From Niabella pedocola (GTDB lineage Bacteria; Bacteroidota; Bacteroidia; Chitinophagales; Chitinophagaceae), in assembly GCF_021044425.1 (NCBI RefSeq), contig NZ_JAJNEC010000008.1:1-64000 (forward strand): 64,000 nucleotides of DNA. The letters run 5' to 3'. Position 1 is the stretch's first letter. Each line of letters begins with the position of its first letter. Below, in pieces: positions 17,109 through 26,245 of the stretch. The notes beneath the pieces are model-generated. The model did no database searches. It was given only the letters and a program-made list of their open reading frames with translations, and was not told the DNA's origin. A program made the position numbers and the translations under genes.

Positions 17109-19550
17109 ATGAAGAAATCCGTTCGTATTTTCTGGAGAATTTTTTTCATTTTATTCGGAGCGGGTATTTTAACCGTGTTATTGGCCAACTGGGGCGTATT
17201 TGGTAAAATGCCCTCGCTGGCAGAACTGGAAAACCCGGCCATTACGCAGGCTTCCGAGGTGCTTGCGGCAGATGGCACATTGATGGGAAAATACTACCTG
17301 CCAAACGGTAACCGTTCGCTGGTAAAATACCGCGATATTTCTCCCAACGTGGTGAATGCCCTTATTGCAACAGAAGACAAACGCTTTTACGATCACGCCG
17401 GTATTGATCTGAAAGGAACCTTGCGGGCGATATTTTTGCTGGGAAAAGAGGGCGGCGGCAGTACCATTACCCAACAGCTGGCATTAGCCTTATTTAATCA
17501 ACGGGCGAGCAATAAAGCATTACGGGTGATCCAGAAACTAAAAGAATGGATCATTTCCGTTAAACTGGAACGCAATTTTACCAAGGAAGAAATCGTTGCT
17601 TTATACCTTAATGCCGTTCCGTTCAGCGATAACGTATACGGTATCCGCAATGCCGCCCGTACCTGGTTTCAAAAAGAGCCGGACCGGTTGAGTGTGGATG
17701 AAGCAGCCCTCCTGGTGGGTATGATCAACGGCCCCGGGATCTATAATCCACGGAGAAACCCCAAATTGGCTATTGACCGCAGAAACCTGGTTATAGCCCG
17801 TATGGTGGAAAATGGCAACCTGTCTTCCGCAGAAGGCGAGCGGCTTTCGGCCACCCCGATGAAGCTCAACTATAAAAAAATGGATGAGAACACCGGTTAT
17901 GCCCCCTACTTCCGGGATGTATTGCGCGATGAATTAAAGACGATCCTGAAGGATCCGGGACTAAAAAAACCGGATGGCTCTTCTTACAGTCTTTATGAAG
18001 ACGGGTTAAAGATCTATACGACGATCAACCCGCAGATGCAGCAGTATGCAGAAGAAGCGGTTTATATGCAGGTGCCCAACCTGCAGCGCGCACTGGTACG
18101 CCAGTCATTTATAAAAAGCGGGGCGGTATGGAAAGGAAGAGATAATATCCTGCTGCGGGCTATGAAGGAAAGCGACCGCTGGAGAAATATGGCAGATGAT
18201 GGATTTTCTGATAAAGAGATCAAGGCCAGTTTTTATAAGAAAGTGCCCATGCGCATTTTTGCCTGGAACGCCAGCAAAGGGCGCGATACGGTAATGACAC
18301 CGTACGATTCCATCAAATACCACCGTACCATGGTACAATCTGCCTTTATGGTAATGGACCCGGTAACGGGAGAGGTAAAGGCCTGGGTAGGCGGTATTGA
18401 TTTTAAAACGTACAAATACGATCACGTAAACCTGAGAACCAAGCGCCAGGTAGGATCTACCATTAAACCGCTCCTGTATGCCGAAGCGATCGAAGAGCAG
18501 AATATGACTCCCGAATCGACGGTAGAAGATGTACAACAGAACTTCGGCAATGGCCAGCTGGTTCCGGCCACCGGAAGAACCTGTACCGGGCGCTCCATGA
18601 CCATGGCCTCTGCACTGGCCTGGTCTCGCAACTGTGCTACAGCCTATATTATGAAGATCGTAGGCCCTGCCCAGTTCGTTAATTTTTTACAGCGCATCAA
18701 TATCCCTACAAAAGTACCCGCCTTCCCTTCCATTGCATTGGGCGCCTGTGAGCTTTCGCTTTTTGAAATGCTTTGGGGCTACTCTATTTTCGGAGGCAGG
18801 GGCTTTTCTACCAAACCCTATTTCATCAGCCGTATTGAAGACCGGAACGGCAACGTGATCAAACGTTTTGACTACAGCGTGAACCGCAAAGAAGCCATCA
18901 GCGAATCCACCGCTTATACCATGAGCCGCATGATGCAGGGCATTGTAGATAAAGGAACCGCAGCAGGATTGCGCGCCCGCCTGGGTGCTGCTGAAATGGC
19001 CGGAAAAACCGGTACAACCAACGACAACAGTGATGCCTGGTTTATGGGCTTTACCCCTCAGTTGCTGGGCGGTGTTTGGGTTGGCTGCGACGACCGTTTT
19101 ATCCGCAATGAAGGCCGGGGTGGTTTTGGTGGTGAAGCCGCACGTCCCATATGGGAAGCCTTCTTTAAAAAAGTATATGCCGACAAATCCTTAGGTATTA
19201 ATAAAGATGAAAAATTTGCAGAGCCGGCCACTATGGAAAACGAAATACTCAGTGCCGATCCCTCGCAATATGTAACTTCCGAAAACCCGGAACCAACGGC
19301 TGAGGGAGCCGATGCCGGATTAGGCTCGGAACAGGATTACATGCAAAACAACAATGAGTACATCGGACCGGAATCCAAACCGGTTACCGATGAAAAAGGA
19401 CCGGTTAAGGATACTACTAAAAAGGAACCTTCCAAAGCCGTACAGGGAAAACCTATCGGCTCTTCTGACGAACCTAAAAAGAAAAAAGGGTTCCTGGGCG
19501 GCCTCTTTAAGAAAAAAGATAAAACTAAAAATCAGGAGCAGGAAAAATAG
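17109..19550 (+). CDS. mrcA: Penicillin-binding protein 1A (bifunctional peptidoglycan synthase)
   Basis: The 813-residue class A PBP has one membrane anchor (about 7-28). The GT51 glycosyltransferase domain follows, with ATEDKRFYDHAGID (catalytic Glu near 87) and GGSTITQQLA. The transpeptidase domain carries the active-site serine in GSTIKP (about 450), SRN (about 505) and KTGTT (about 631). It polymerises and cross-links glycan strands in the periplasm. An extra tail of about 100 residues is acidic, then Lys-rich, ending near KKKKGFLGGLFKKKDK. This tail is unlikely to be catalytic and may bind membrane or partners. Confidence 0.95.
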   Translation: MKKSVRIFWRIFFILFGAGILTVLLANWGVFGKMPSLAELENPAITQASEVLAADGTLMGKYYLPNGNRSLVKYRDISPNVVNALIATEDKRFYDHAGIDLKGTLRAIFLLGKEGGGSTITQQLALALFNQRASNKALRVIQKLKEWIISVKLERNFTKEEIVALYLNAVPFSDNVYGIRNAARTWFQKEPDRLSVDEAALLVGMINGPGIYNPRRNPKLAIDRRNLVIARMVENGNLSSAEGERLSATPMKLNYKKMDENTGYAPYFRDVLRDELKTILKDPGLKKPDGSSYSLYEDGLKIYTTINPQMQQYAEEAVYMQVPNLQRALVRQSFIKSGAVWKGRDNILLRAMKESDRWRNMADDGFSDKEIKASFYKKVPMRIFAWNASKGRDTVMTPYDSIKYHRTMVQSAFMVMDPVTGEVKAWVGGIDFKTYKYDHVNLRTKRQVGSTIKPLLYAEAIEEQNMTPESTVEDVQQNFGNGQLVPATGRTCTGRSMTMASALAWSRNCATAYIMKIVGPAQFVNFLQRINIPTKVPAFPSIALGACELSLFEMLWGYSIFGGRGFSTKPYFISRIEDRNGNVIKRFDYSVNRKEAISESTAYTMSRMMQGIVDKGTAAGLRARLGAAEMAGKTGTTNDNSDAWFMGFTPQLLGGVWVGCDDRFIRNEGRGGFGGEAARPIWEAFFKKVYADKSLGINKDEKFAEPATMENEILSADPSQYVTSENPEPTAEGADAGLGSEQDYMQNNNEYIGPESKPVTDEKGPVKDTTKKEPSKAVQGKPIGSSDEPKKKKGFLGGLFKKKDKTKNQEQEK

Positions 19551-19854
19551 CGCCAGATATCAGCTGTCAGCTGTCCGTTTTCAGCATTTTATTATTAGTC
19601 ATCAGCCCGGGAACTTAGATACGGATTGCAGGAACCTAAGGTCTGGCAGCCAGTATCAGGCAACCGGCCGCACCCATACCTATTACCGGTTTTCCGGGGC
19701 CGTTTTCGGGCGACGGGAATACAGAAGACCGTTGTTTGGTCAAATCCGCTTTTATACCTAACGAATGGTCCCGGATGAGAAAGTTCAATGCCCTACACTC
19801 AAACCTGGTGGCTGATCGCTAACACCTGGTAGCGGTCTGACGCATGAACTATCG
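19551..19854. repeat. Intergenic region with heptad-phased repeat
   Basis: From 19557 the sequence proceeds in 7-base steps ending in CAG or TAG (ATATCAG, CTGTCAG, CTGTCCG, TTTTCAG, CATTTTA, TTATTAG, TCATCAG), with weaker phasing beyond. No gene is seen. Confidence 0.5.
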
Positions 19855-19862
19855 TATATTTG
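19855..19862 (+). promoter_or_regulatory. Promoter -7 element of the oxoamine synthase gene
   Basis: TATATTTG matches TAnnTTTG exactly, 31 bp before the start codon. Confidence 0.5.
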
Positions 19863-19893
19863 CGCATTATTTTATTTAAAATCGAATCATTAT

Positions 19894-21153
19894 ATGGCAG
19901 ACATTTTTGAGCGGCTATTGAAAAATTACGGGCCCATTGGTCAACACCGGGAAAGAGCCCATGGTTATTTTGCGTTTCCTAAACTGGAGGGTGAGATCGG
20001 CAGTGTTATGAAATTCCGGGGTAACGATGTAATCGTTTGGAGCCTTAATAACTACCTGGGACTGGCCAATCATCCTGAGATAAGAAAGGCTGATGCCGAA
20101 GGTGCCGCTCAATATGGACTTGCATTACCCATGGGTGCCCGTATGATGAGCGGTAACTCTAACCTGCACGAACAGCTGGAAGCAGAACTGGCCGCTTTTG
20201 TAAGCAAAGAAGACGCCGTTTTACTGAATTTTGGATACCAGGGCATGGTAAGCATCATTGATGTACTGTGCAGCCGTCATGATGTGATCGTTTACGATGC
20301 AGAAAGCCATGCCTGCATCATCGACGGTTTGCGACTGCATCCGGGCCATCGCTTTGTATTTAAACACAACAATATTGAAGATTTTGAAAAGCAGATGGAC
20401 CGGGCCACAGCGCTGGTTGAAAAACAAAAAGCCGGCGGCATCCTGGTGATCACCGAAGGCGTTTTTGGCATGGCCGGTGACCAGGGCAAACTGAAAGAAA
20501 TTACCGCATTAAAAAGTAAATATGATTTTCGCCTGCTGGTGGATGATGCGCACGGGTTTGGTACATTGGGTAAAACCGGTGCCGGTGCCGGCGAAGAGCA
20601 GGGCGTACAGGACCAGATCGATATTTATTTTTCTACGTTTGCAAAATCAATGGCATCCATCGGTGCGTTTGTTGCCGGCGACCGTACGATCATTGATTAT
20701 ATCCGTTACAATATCCGCAGCCAGATCTTTGCAAAGAGCCTGCCCATGCCGCTGGTTGTAGGCAATCTGAAGCGACTGGAATTGTTACGTACCCGCCCTG
20801 AGCTGAAAGCCAAGCTGTGGGAAAATGCCTTAAAGCTGCAAAACGGTTTAAAAGAACGCGGCTTTGATATCGGCACCACCGACTCCGTAGTAACGCCTAT
20901 TTATATGAAAGGTGGTGTGGAAGAAGCCACAGCGATGGTAATGGATCTGCGGGAACACTACCGCATCTTCTGCTCTATTGTAGTATATCCTGTAATTCCA
21001 AAAGGACATATCATTTACCGCCTGATTCCTACGGCCAGCCATACCGATGCAGACATTGAAGCTACGCTGGAAGCATTTTCCGCAGTAAAAGAAAAACTGG
21101 ATATCGGCGCATACAAAACAAACGCCATTCCGGATATGGCAGAACGCTCCTAA
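19894..21153 (+). CDS. Alpha-oxoamine synthase (serine palmitoyltransferase / cysteate acyltransferase type)
   Basis: The 419-residue PLP enzyme of the oxoamine synthase family condenses an amino acid with an acyl thioester and releases CO2. Visible landmarks are VWSLNNYLGLANHPEIR, the PLP-stacking YDAESHACIIDGLRLH, LLVDDAHGFGTLG (Asp/His near 217) and the Schiff-base lysine in STFAKSMASIGAF (about 251). Length and N-terminal sequence fit the Bacteroidota long-chain-base enzymes rather than Kbl or BioF, though those cannot be excluded. Serine as substrate gives sphingoid bases; cysteate gives capnine. The nearby ComA gene favours considering cysteate. Confidence 0.82.
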   Translation: MADIFERLLKNYGPIGQHRERAHGYFAFPKLEGEIGSVMKFRGNDVIVWSLNNYLGLANHPEIRKADAEGAAQYGLALPMGARMMSGNSNLHEQLEAELAAFVSKEDAVLLNFGYQGMVSIIDVLCSRHDVIVYDAESHACIIDGLRLHPGHRFVFKHNNIEDFEKQMDRATALVEKQKAGGILVITEGVFGMAGDQGKLKEITALKSKYDFRLLVDDAHGFGTLGKTGAGAGEEQGVQDQIDIYFSTFAKSMASIGAFVAGDRTIIDYIRYNIRSQIFAKSLPMPLVVGNLKRLELLRTRPELKAKLWENALKLQNGLKERGFDIGTTDSVVTPIYMKGGVEEATAMVMDLREHYRIFCSIVVYPVIPKGHIIYRLIPTASHTDADIEATLEAFSAVKEKLDIGAYKTNAIPDMAERS

Positions 21154-21173
21154 ATAAGGCACATAAAACATAC

Positions 21174-21213
21174 AAAAGAGCGGTATCCCTTTTAAGGATA
21201 CCGCTCTTTTTTT
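21174..21213 (+). terminator. Intrinsic terminator after the oxoamine synthase
   Basis: AAAAGAGCGGTATCC pairs perfectly with GGATACCGCTCTTTT around a 7-nt loop, and the right arm runs on in T. Confidence 0.9.
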
Positions 21214-21234
21214 GCCGGCCTTGTTGCACTACGC

Positions 21235-21264
21235 AAAAAAAAGAGCTGCCTTTGCAGACAGCCC
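21235..21264 (-). terminator. Intrinsic terminator of the small secreted protein gene
   Basis: On the minus strand GGGCTGTC pairs with GGCAGCTC (two G-U pairs) around a 6-nt loop, followed by eight T. It converges with the terminator of the oxoamine synthase. Confidence 0.8.
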
Positions 21265-21292
21265 TTCCCGTTTTACAACGATTATTTACTGA

Positions 21293-21691
21293 TTATTTTT
21301 TTACTTCGTCGATCACAACAATTTCAACCGTCTTTGAAGATTTGCTAAAGTTATATACTTTAACAGTGTTGTTTTTTACATCGCTTACTTCAAAAGTCAG
21401 CTTTACATCTGCCGGTAATTGGCTATCGAACCGGTAGTTACGTACGATCTTAGCACCAGAAACAGTTTCATTATATAACAGTTCACCGGTTTCGTCTTTG
21501 ATCGCCACGGCGTAGGTACCTTTGCTCAGGTTGTTTAAACGCAGCTGGTAGATCGGCGACTCCATAGCAGCATTGTTGATGTATTTTAATTCAACAGGTG
21601 CTTCAACATTGTCGTTTGCAATAACATTGGTTGCAGAAATAGTAGTGGCCAGCGCTGCAGCTAAAACGATTGATAATACTTTAAATTTCAT
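21293..21691 (-). CDS. Small secreted beta-rich protein, unknown function
   Basis: The 132-residue product has a signal peptide (to about residue 25). A single predicted all-beta domain follows: IYQLRLNNLSKGTYAVAIKD, then LLYNETVSGAKIVRNYRFD, then VKLTFEVSDVKNNTVKVYNF. The pattern looks like an Ig/FnIII-type sandwich similar to the C-terminal sorting-type domains of Bacteroidota. However, it stands alone with no attached partner, so it is probably periplasmic or surface-exposed. I do not recognise the family. A 31-codon ORF with a strong ribosome-binding site lies just upstream on the same strand. Confidence 0.75.
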   Translation of the reverse strand: MKFKVLSIVLAAALATTISATNVIANDNVEAPVELKYINNAAMESPIYQLRLNNLSKGTYAVAIKDETGELLYNETVSGAKIVRNYRFDSQLPADVKLTFEVSDVKNNTVKVYNFSKSSKTVEIVVIDEVKK

Positions 21692-21738
21692 GGTAATTGT
21701 TTTATGATTTTTAATTAAGGTTCTGTTTATAAATACAT

Positions 21739-21834
21739 CTATTTAATATAGATGTTCTTTGTGGTAATGGTATTGGAAAACAAGAGTCCCAATTGATAGG
21801 CTACATTTGCAGCTTTTGTTAATAAAGTTTTCAT
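21739..21834 (-). CDS. Small ORF (31 aa) with strong Shine-Dalgarno
   Basis: The ORF encodes 31 residues, beginning MKTLLTKAANVAYQLGLLFS and ending TKNIYIK. AGGAGA sits 6 nt before the ATG. Such a site is rare in this window, where most genes lack a Shine-Dalgarno, so it argues for real translation. The frame ends 47 nt before the small secreted protein gene, on the same strand and downstream of a -7 element, so both may be one transcript. The peptide is mildly amphipathic and could be a leader peptide or a small protein. No homologue is recognised. Confidence 0.5.
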   Translation of the reverse strand: MKTLLTKAANVAYQLGLLFSNTITTKNIYIK

Positions 21835-22376
21835 TTTACGTCTCCTTTTATTTATTCTTTACAATAATTTCTTCAATGGTCAATATCGCCGGGCGGCAAA
21901 CAAAAACGAGACAAGCGAATCCTGGTTGCTGAGCTCAATGTGTAGTGCGGTGTAATGCACTTTTTTTAAATTGATAACACAAAGCTACGGTCTGCAAAAC
22001 GCTGAATAAAACCAATATTTGGTCTTTTATAGGGTGGTTAGCAATACAAAAACAATCACAATAAACTAATAATCAATTAATTAAAAAAAAGCCTGCCATG
22101 ATATCCAACCCAAAATAAAAGACAGGAAACTACGGTTCCTAACCCGCAAAAAGTTGCATCTTCCTGCTTATACGGGCCGCCGCCATTGTATTCAACCAAT
22201 ATTCCATATACAGAAAAATTGATCGCAGGTTTGCTAAAAACTGCAGTTGGCGCCCATTTCAAAAATGGATTCCTGTACCAGCCGCATCGGCCGCAAATCA
22301 TCCGGCCCGCTCATAGATTGTTTTTTTATCATGCAACAGATTTCCCGTATCTTACGGCGCCGAAACGTATTCAGCC
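21835..22376. promoter_or_regulatory. Intergenic region with promoter for the small-ORF unit
   Basis: On the minus strand TAGCTTTG (21980-21987) matches the -7 consensus, giving a leader of about 140 nt before the 31-codon ORF. The rest, up to the M23 peptidase gene, shows no gene I can support. An open minus-strand frame near 22077-22301 has no protein character. Confidence 0.4.
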
Positions 22377-23204
22377 ATGCTCAAACATAAAACCTCCGTA
22401 TTGTTTGTTAATAACTCCGGTAAGGAAAAAAAAGCAATCCAGGTTCCAACGGCCCTGCTGTTATCATGGCGGAAATATTTAATTGGCGGCACCCTGCTCA
22501 TCCTTCTTCTGTGTGCATCGCTTTGCTTCCTGATCTTCAAAAAAACAAGCAGTTTTTATACCCTTGCCTATAAAAACCGGCTGGAACATGTGAATCGTAT
22601 AAAGGACGAGATCAATGTAGAAAAAGTAAAGGCCTCATTTAAATCGATCGATCAGCGTGTGCAACAGATCAATCAGCTGCTTACAGAAAGAGGATTATCG
22701 AAACTGGTGCTCAAAAATGCAGGTGGTCCGGAAACACTGGATCTGGCAGACATCGACGAAGCAGCCGCATTTTATGATACCGAACTGGTAAAGGCAGAAA
22801 ATGTGCTCCGGCATACGCCCATAGGAAGACCTCATTTTGGTGAGCAGACCTCCGGATTCGGACACCGTTACAATCCGTTTGGAAGCGGGTCCGTAGAAAG
22901 TCACAGCGGCCTCGACTTCAGGGGCGAGATCGGGGAAACCGTAAAAACAACGGCAGATGGCACTGTTGTATTTGCCGGGGTAAAAGGCGGATATGGAAAC
23001 TGCGTTATGGTTCAGCATCAAAATGGCTTTCAGACCTTATACGGGCATTTATCCAAAATCAATGTAAAAGAACGCCAACAGATCCGTTCCGGCGACAAGA
23101 TTGGAGAAGTAGGCAGCACGGGCAGAAGTACCGGTCCGCATTTACATTACGAGGTCTTCATAAACGGAGTAAGAACCGATCCTTCTCGTTATACAAAACT
23201 GTAA
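22377..23204 (+). CDS. M23 family metallopeptidase, membrane-anchored
   Basis: The 275-residue protein has a cytoplasmic N-terminal stretch, one membrane helix (about 34-55) and a coiled-coil-like segment (about 62-110). The LytM/M23 peptidase domain (about 150-275) has zinc ligands in HSGLDF and GPHLHYE. It cleaves peptidoglycan cross-links or stem peptides in the periplasm, or scaffolds such enzymes. It lies 4 bp before a bactofilin gene. M23-bactofilin pairs are known in several phyla, where bactofilin filaments localise the hydrolase for cell shape. Metal ligands look intact, so it is probably active. Confidence 0.93.
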   Translation: MLKHKTSVLFVNNSGKEKKAIQVPTALLLSWRKYLIGGTLLILLLCASLCFLIFKKTSSFYTLAYKNRLEHVNRIKDEINVEKVKASFKSIDQRVQQINQLLTERGLSKLVLKNAGGPETLDLADIDEAAAFYDTELVKAENVLRHTPIGRPHFGEQTSGFGHRYNPFGSGSVESHSGLDFRGEIGETVKTTADGTVVFAGVKGGYGNCVMVQHQNGFQTLYGHLSKINVKERQQIRSGDKIGEVGSTGRSTGPHLHYEVFINGVRTDPSRYTKL

Positions 23205-23208
23205 CGTT

Positions 23209-23625
23209 ATGTTTCAAAAGAATACATCCAGGGAGAAAAAAACGAATTTAGACAACATCGCCATTAATACGGTGATTGATGAAGGCATGCTGATTAAAGG
23301 CGATATTTCGGGCGAAGGTGCCATCCGTATCGATGGAAAAATAGAAGGGAATATCGATCTGAAAGAAGGCATTATTCTCGGAGAAAAATCGGAGATCCGG
23401 GGAGCCGTTAAAAGCAGTATCGTTGTTGTACACGGAAAGCTGTACGGCAATATACAATGCCGGTACCTGTATATAAAAAGTACCGGCTTGATCGACGGTG
23501 ATATCGAAGTAGAAGCGTTTGAAGTGGAGCTGGGTGGTCAATATAACGGTACACTAAAAATGACCAGCCCCGCACCGGTTATCAACGGTATTGCAAAATC
23601 GAAAAAAGCAGAAGCAGTGGCTTAA
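23209..23625 (+). CDS. Bactofilin
   Basis: The 138-residue cytoskeletal protein has the DUF583 beta-helix: GMLIKGDISGEGAIRIDGKI, then GNIDLKEGIILGEKSEIRG, then GKLYGNIQCRYLYIKSTGLI. The repeated G-I-x-G-x-I rhythm forms right-handed helical rungs at about 25-120, and tails on both sides are short and charged. It polymerises without nucleotide on the inner membrane face. It is almost fused to the M23 gene (4 bp), implying co-expression and a shared role in local wall remodelling. Confidence 0.95.
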   Translation: MFQKNTSREKKTNLDNIAINTVIDEGMLIKGDISGEGAIRIDGKIEGNIDLKEGIILGEKSEIRGAVKSSIVVVHGKLYGNIQCRYLYIKSTGLIDGDIEVEAFEVELGGQYNGTLKMTSPAPVINGIAKSKKAEAVA

Positions 23626-23785
23626 TACCCGGCCACTTTTTTGCGACGATACGGCCTGGCAGCAACAGATGCGGGGATCGCATATGCCCTATTCATCTTC
23701 CCCGTACACAAAATAAAAACGATTTCAACGCAGGTACGTTATTAAATCGCCCTAATTTTATCATCCACGTTTATAAAACAACTTT

Positions 23786-25015
23786 ATGCAGCACAAAACC
23801 CGGATTCTTTTTTCGGCAGCCTTTCTTCTCGCTTGCGGAACCGCAGCAGCAACAAACGATCTGCTTTTTTTGAATCCTCTTTTTGCAGATACATTACCGG
23901 CCGTAGAAAAGAAAGCGCCCAACAGCGATTACCGGCCCGCATTTGGCGGACAAACCCGGGTGAAGGGTGTAAAAACGATCAGCGGTTATAAGGCTGAAAA
24001 AATTGCGGAAAAGATTGGTGCACCTTTTGCCATTGTAGCAATGCCCGATGGCCGGCTGATGGTTACGGTAAAATCGGGCCGTATGGAAATACGCAACCAG
24101 AACGGAACACTGGCAAAGACGATCACCGGCTTTCCTGCCGTTGACCTGGTGGGCCAGGGTGGATTACTGGATGTGGCATTTGATCCTAATTACAGCCGCA
24201 ATAAAATGATTTACTGGACCTACTCAGAAAAACAGGGAAAAGGCAACTTAACGGCTGTGGCCAAAGGAACCCTGAATGAAGCTGCGGGAAAAGTTGAACA
24301 GGTATCTGTGATCTTCCGTGCCACGCCGGCCTTAAACAGCAATCTGCATTTTGGCTCGCGGATTGTTTTTGATGCTTCAGGAAATCTTTTGGTTGCCGTG
24401 GGCGAACGGTCGATTTTAGAAGGCCGGGCACAGGCCCAGCAATTACAATCCGGGCTTGGAAAAATATTCAGGATCACTACCAGCGGCCGGCCGGCCAAAG
24501 GCAACCCGTTTGTGAATAAGCCGGGCGCCATGCCGGAAATTTATAGCTACGGGCACCGCAATCCCCAGGGACTGGATATAAACCCCGCAACAGGCGAGCC
24601 ATGGGAAGCTGAGTTTGGCCCCCGGGGCGGCGACGAAATCAATATTATCCGCGCCGGAAGAAATTACGGCTGGCCGGTGATCACCTATGGCATCGAATAC
24701 AACGGTTCCAAAGTAGGTGATGCCCTGCAAAAACACAAAGGCATGGAACAGCCGGTGTATTACTGGGATCCGGTTATTTCGCCCAGCGGTATCTGTTTTT
24801 ACCGGGGCAATGCCATCCCGGAATGGAAAAACAATTTGTTTGTAGCTTCTCTAAGCGGGCAACATATTGACCGGCTGGTGATCAAAAACAATAAAGTAAT
24901 TGGCGAAGAACGGCTGCTGGCCGACAAAGGCGAGCGTTTCCGGGATATTGCCTGTGTAAACGGCACGCTTTATACCATTACCGATAAAGGAAATATTTAC
25001 AGGATCGGCAAGTAA
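23786..25015 (+). CDS. PQQ-dependent aldose sugar dehydrogenase (GSDH domain), secreted
   Basis: The 409-residue protein has a signal peptide (to about residue 23). A six-bladed beta-propeller of the glucose/sorbosone dehydrogenase family follows. Visible landmarks are GGLLDVAFDPNYSRNKMIYW, NLHFGSRIVFD, IYSYGHRNPQGLDI and WEAEFGPRGGDEINIIRAG, which carry the usual PQQ- and calcium-binding positions. It oxidises aldose sugars in the periplasm, using PQQ that must be imported or made elsewhere, since no PQQ genes are seen here. It stands alone in its transcription unit. Confidence 0.88.
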   Translation: MQHKTRILFSAAFLLACGTAAATNDLLFLNPLFADTLPAVEKKAPNSDYRPAFGGQTRVKGVKTISGYKAEKIAEKIGAPFAIVAMPDGRLMVTVKSGRMEIRNQNGTLAKTITGFPAVDLVGQGGLLDVAFDPNYSRNKMIYWTYSEKQGKGNLTAVAKGTLNEAAGKVEQVSVIFRATPALNSNLHFGSRIVFDASGNLLVAVGERSILEGRAQAQQLQSGLGKIFRITTSGRPAKGNPFVNKPGAMPEIYSYGHRNPQGLDINPATGEPWEAEFGPRGGDEINIIRAGRNYGWPVITYGIEYNGSKVGDALQKHKGMEQPVYYWDPVISPSGICFYRGNAIPEWKNNLFVASLSGQHIDRLVIKNNKVIGEERLLADKGERFRDIACVNGTLYTITDKGNIYRIGK

Positions 25016-25232
25016 CCTTTTCCAGGTGTATTGGCGGGGAAAACCCGGGGAGTACAAAGATTCGCCGGGTAATGACAGTAATCGCTAACACCTGACGGCG
25101 GCAGTACCCAAAGACGATACAAAAACATTTTTTTATACCGGCAGCAGTAAAATACACCCTATACCGGCAGCAGCCGGATGCGGTGTTCGGCCAGGATTTG
25201 CCTCCGTCCTTGACTCCCGTTGAAAAAAGCGC

Positions 25233-25240
25233 TACTTTCG
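25233..25240 (+). promoter_or_regulatory. Candidate promoter of the clamp-motif protein gene
   Basis: TACTTTCG differs from TAnnTTTG at one position, with TTG 20 bp upstream (25210-25212). It lies inside the longest open frame and favours a downstream start. Confidence 0.35.
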
Positions 25241-25267
25241 CAACCCTTGATGAAAGCAGAAGAAGCA

Positions 25268-26245
25268 ATGAGCATACAAAAAGAAGCATCTCCTACAGGC
25301 AGCAACTGTATTGAAGTAGAATATTTTTTTGAAGAAGCCACCCATTTAATGGACGCCCTGATCCAGAATAAATGCGAGTATGAACTGCTGGCATTGATAC
25401 GCGAGGTGGCTTCCCGGCTCAAACTCCGTGTAATTATCGAAACCGCACCGCAGCCGGAAAAGGGCTTCAAACGGCGCTTCAGGGTGGCGCTGAAAAAAGA
25501 AACCAAAACCGCAACCGCTGCCGTTACTATTGCCACGGCAGCACTGGTAGCCGTTGTAGCAGCGCCCCTGTCGGTTGCGGCGGGGGATAATGCCCGTAAG
25601 CTGATTGAGCAACTGATGGAGGCCCCGGAATTTATGCCTGCCGATAACGAACGGTTACGGCTGCAAACAGAAAAACTAAAGCTGCAACTGATGGCCAGCT
25701 GCGCAAACCTGGATACCAGTAATGTTATAAAGAAAAGACGGTCGAATTTCTTTGAACTGCTGACCCGGTACCCTAAAATCAATGGCGTTCGCTTTACAGC
25801 CCTGGAAGAGCATCAGGCCACTGCCACACAGGAACAACAATTATCACGCCCGCAATTTGGCACCTATATTCTTACTACAAATGTGCTGGAGCCCGAAGAA
25901 ATCGATGATGTTGATATTGAAATCATTTCGCCGGTACTGAAAAAGAGCAGCTATAAATGGACCGGCATGTACCAGGGCCGCCCCCGCTCATTCAGCATGC
26001 AATCGAAGGAATTTAAAAAACTGGTCCAATCCGGAAAAGTGCAATTCAAAAACGGTACTTCTATCAATTGTCAGCTAACCATTCATAAAAAAATGAACAA
26101 TGAAGGTACCGAGCGGATCACGGGTATTGACATTACCCGGGTGAATCATTATTTTGAAAATGACAAACCGGTTGAAACAGTGGAAGGGAAAAAACAGAAA
26201 AAACAACCCGAACCGGAAATTACACAGCTGGCGTTATTCATGTAA
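25268..26245 (+). CDS. Unrecognised protein with Ala-rich hydrophobic segment and C-terminal clamp-like motif
   Basis: I do not recognise this protein; about 325 residues with the start used here. Three parts are visible. The N-terminal alpha/beta region (about 1-80) includes YFFEEATHLMDALIQ. An alanine-rich hydrophobic stretch (about 83-105) could be a membrane helix. A C-terminal region (about 200-325) contains DVDIEIISPVLKKSSYKWTG and FSMQSKEFKKLVQSG, then a charged linker and the end TQLALFM. QLALF closely matches the sliding-clamp-binding pentapeptide QL(S/D)LF. Start codons 48 and 18 bp upstream are possible; the chosen one follows a promoter-like site. Confidence 0.7.
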   Translation: MSIQKEASPTGSNCIEVEYFFEEATHLMDALIQNKCEYELLALIREVASRLKLRVIIETAPQPEKGFKRRFRVALKKETKTATAAVTIATAALVAVVAAPLSVAAGDNARKLIEQLMEAPEFMPADNERLRLQTEKLKLQLMASCANLDTSNVIKKRRSNFFELLTRYPKINGVRFTALEEHQATATQEQQLSRPQFGTYILTTNVLEPEEIDDVDIEIISPVLKKSSYKWTGMYQGRPRSFSMQSKEFKKLVQSGKVQFKNGTSINCQLTIHKKMNNEGTERITGIDITRVNHYFENDKPVETVEGKKQKKQPEPEITQLALFM

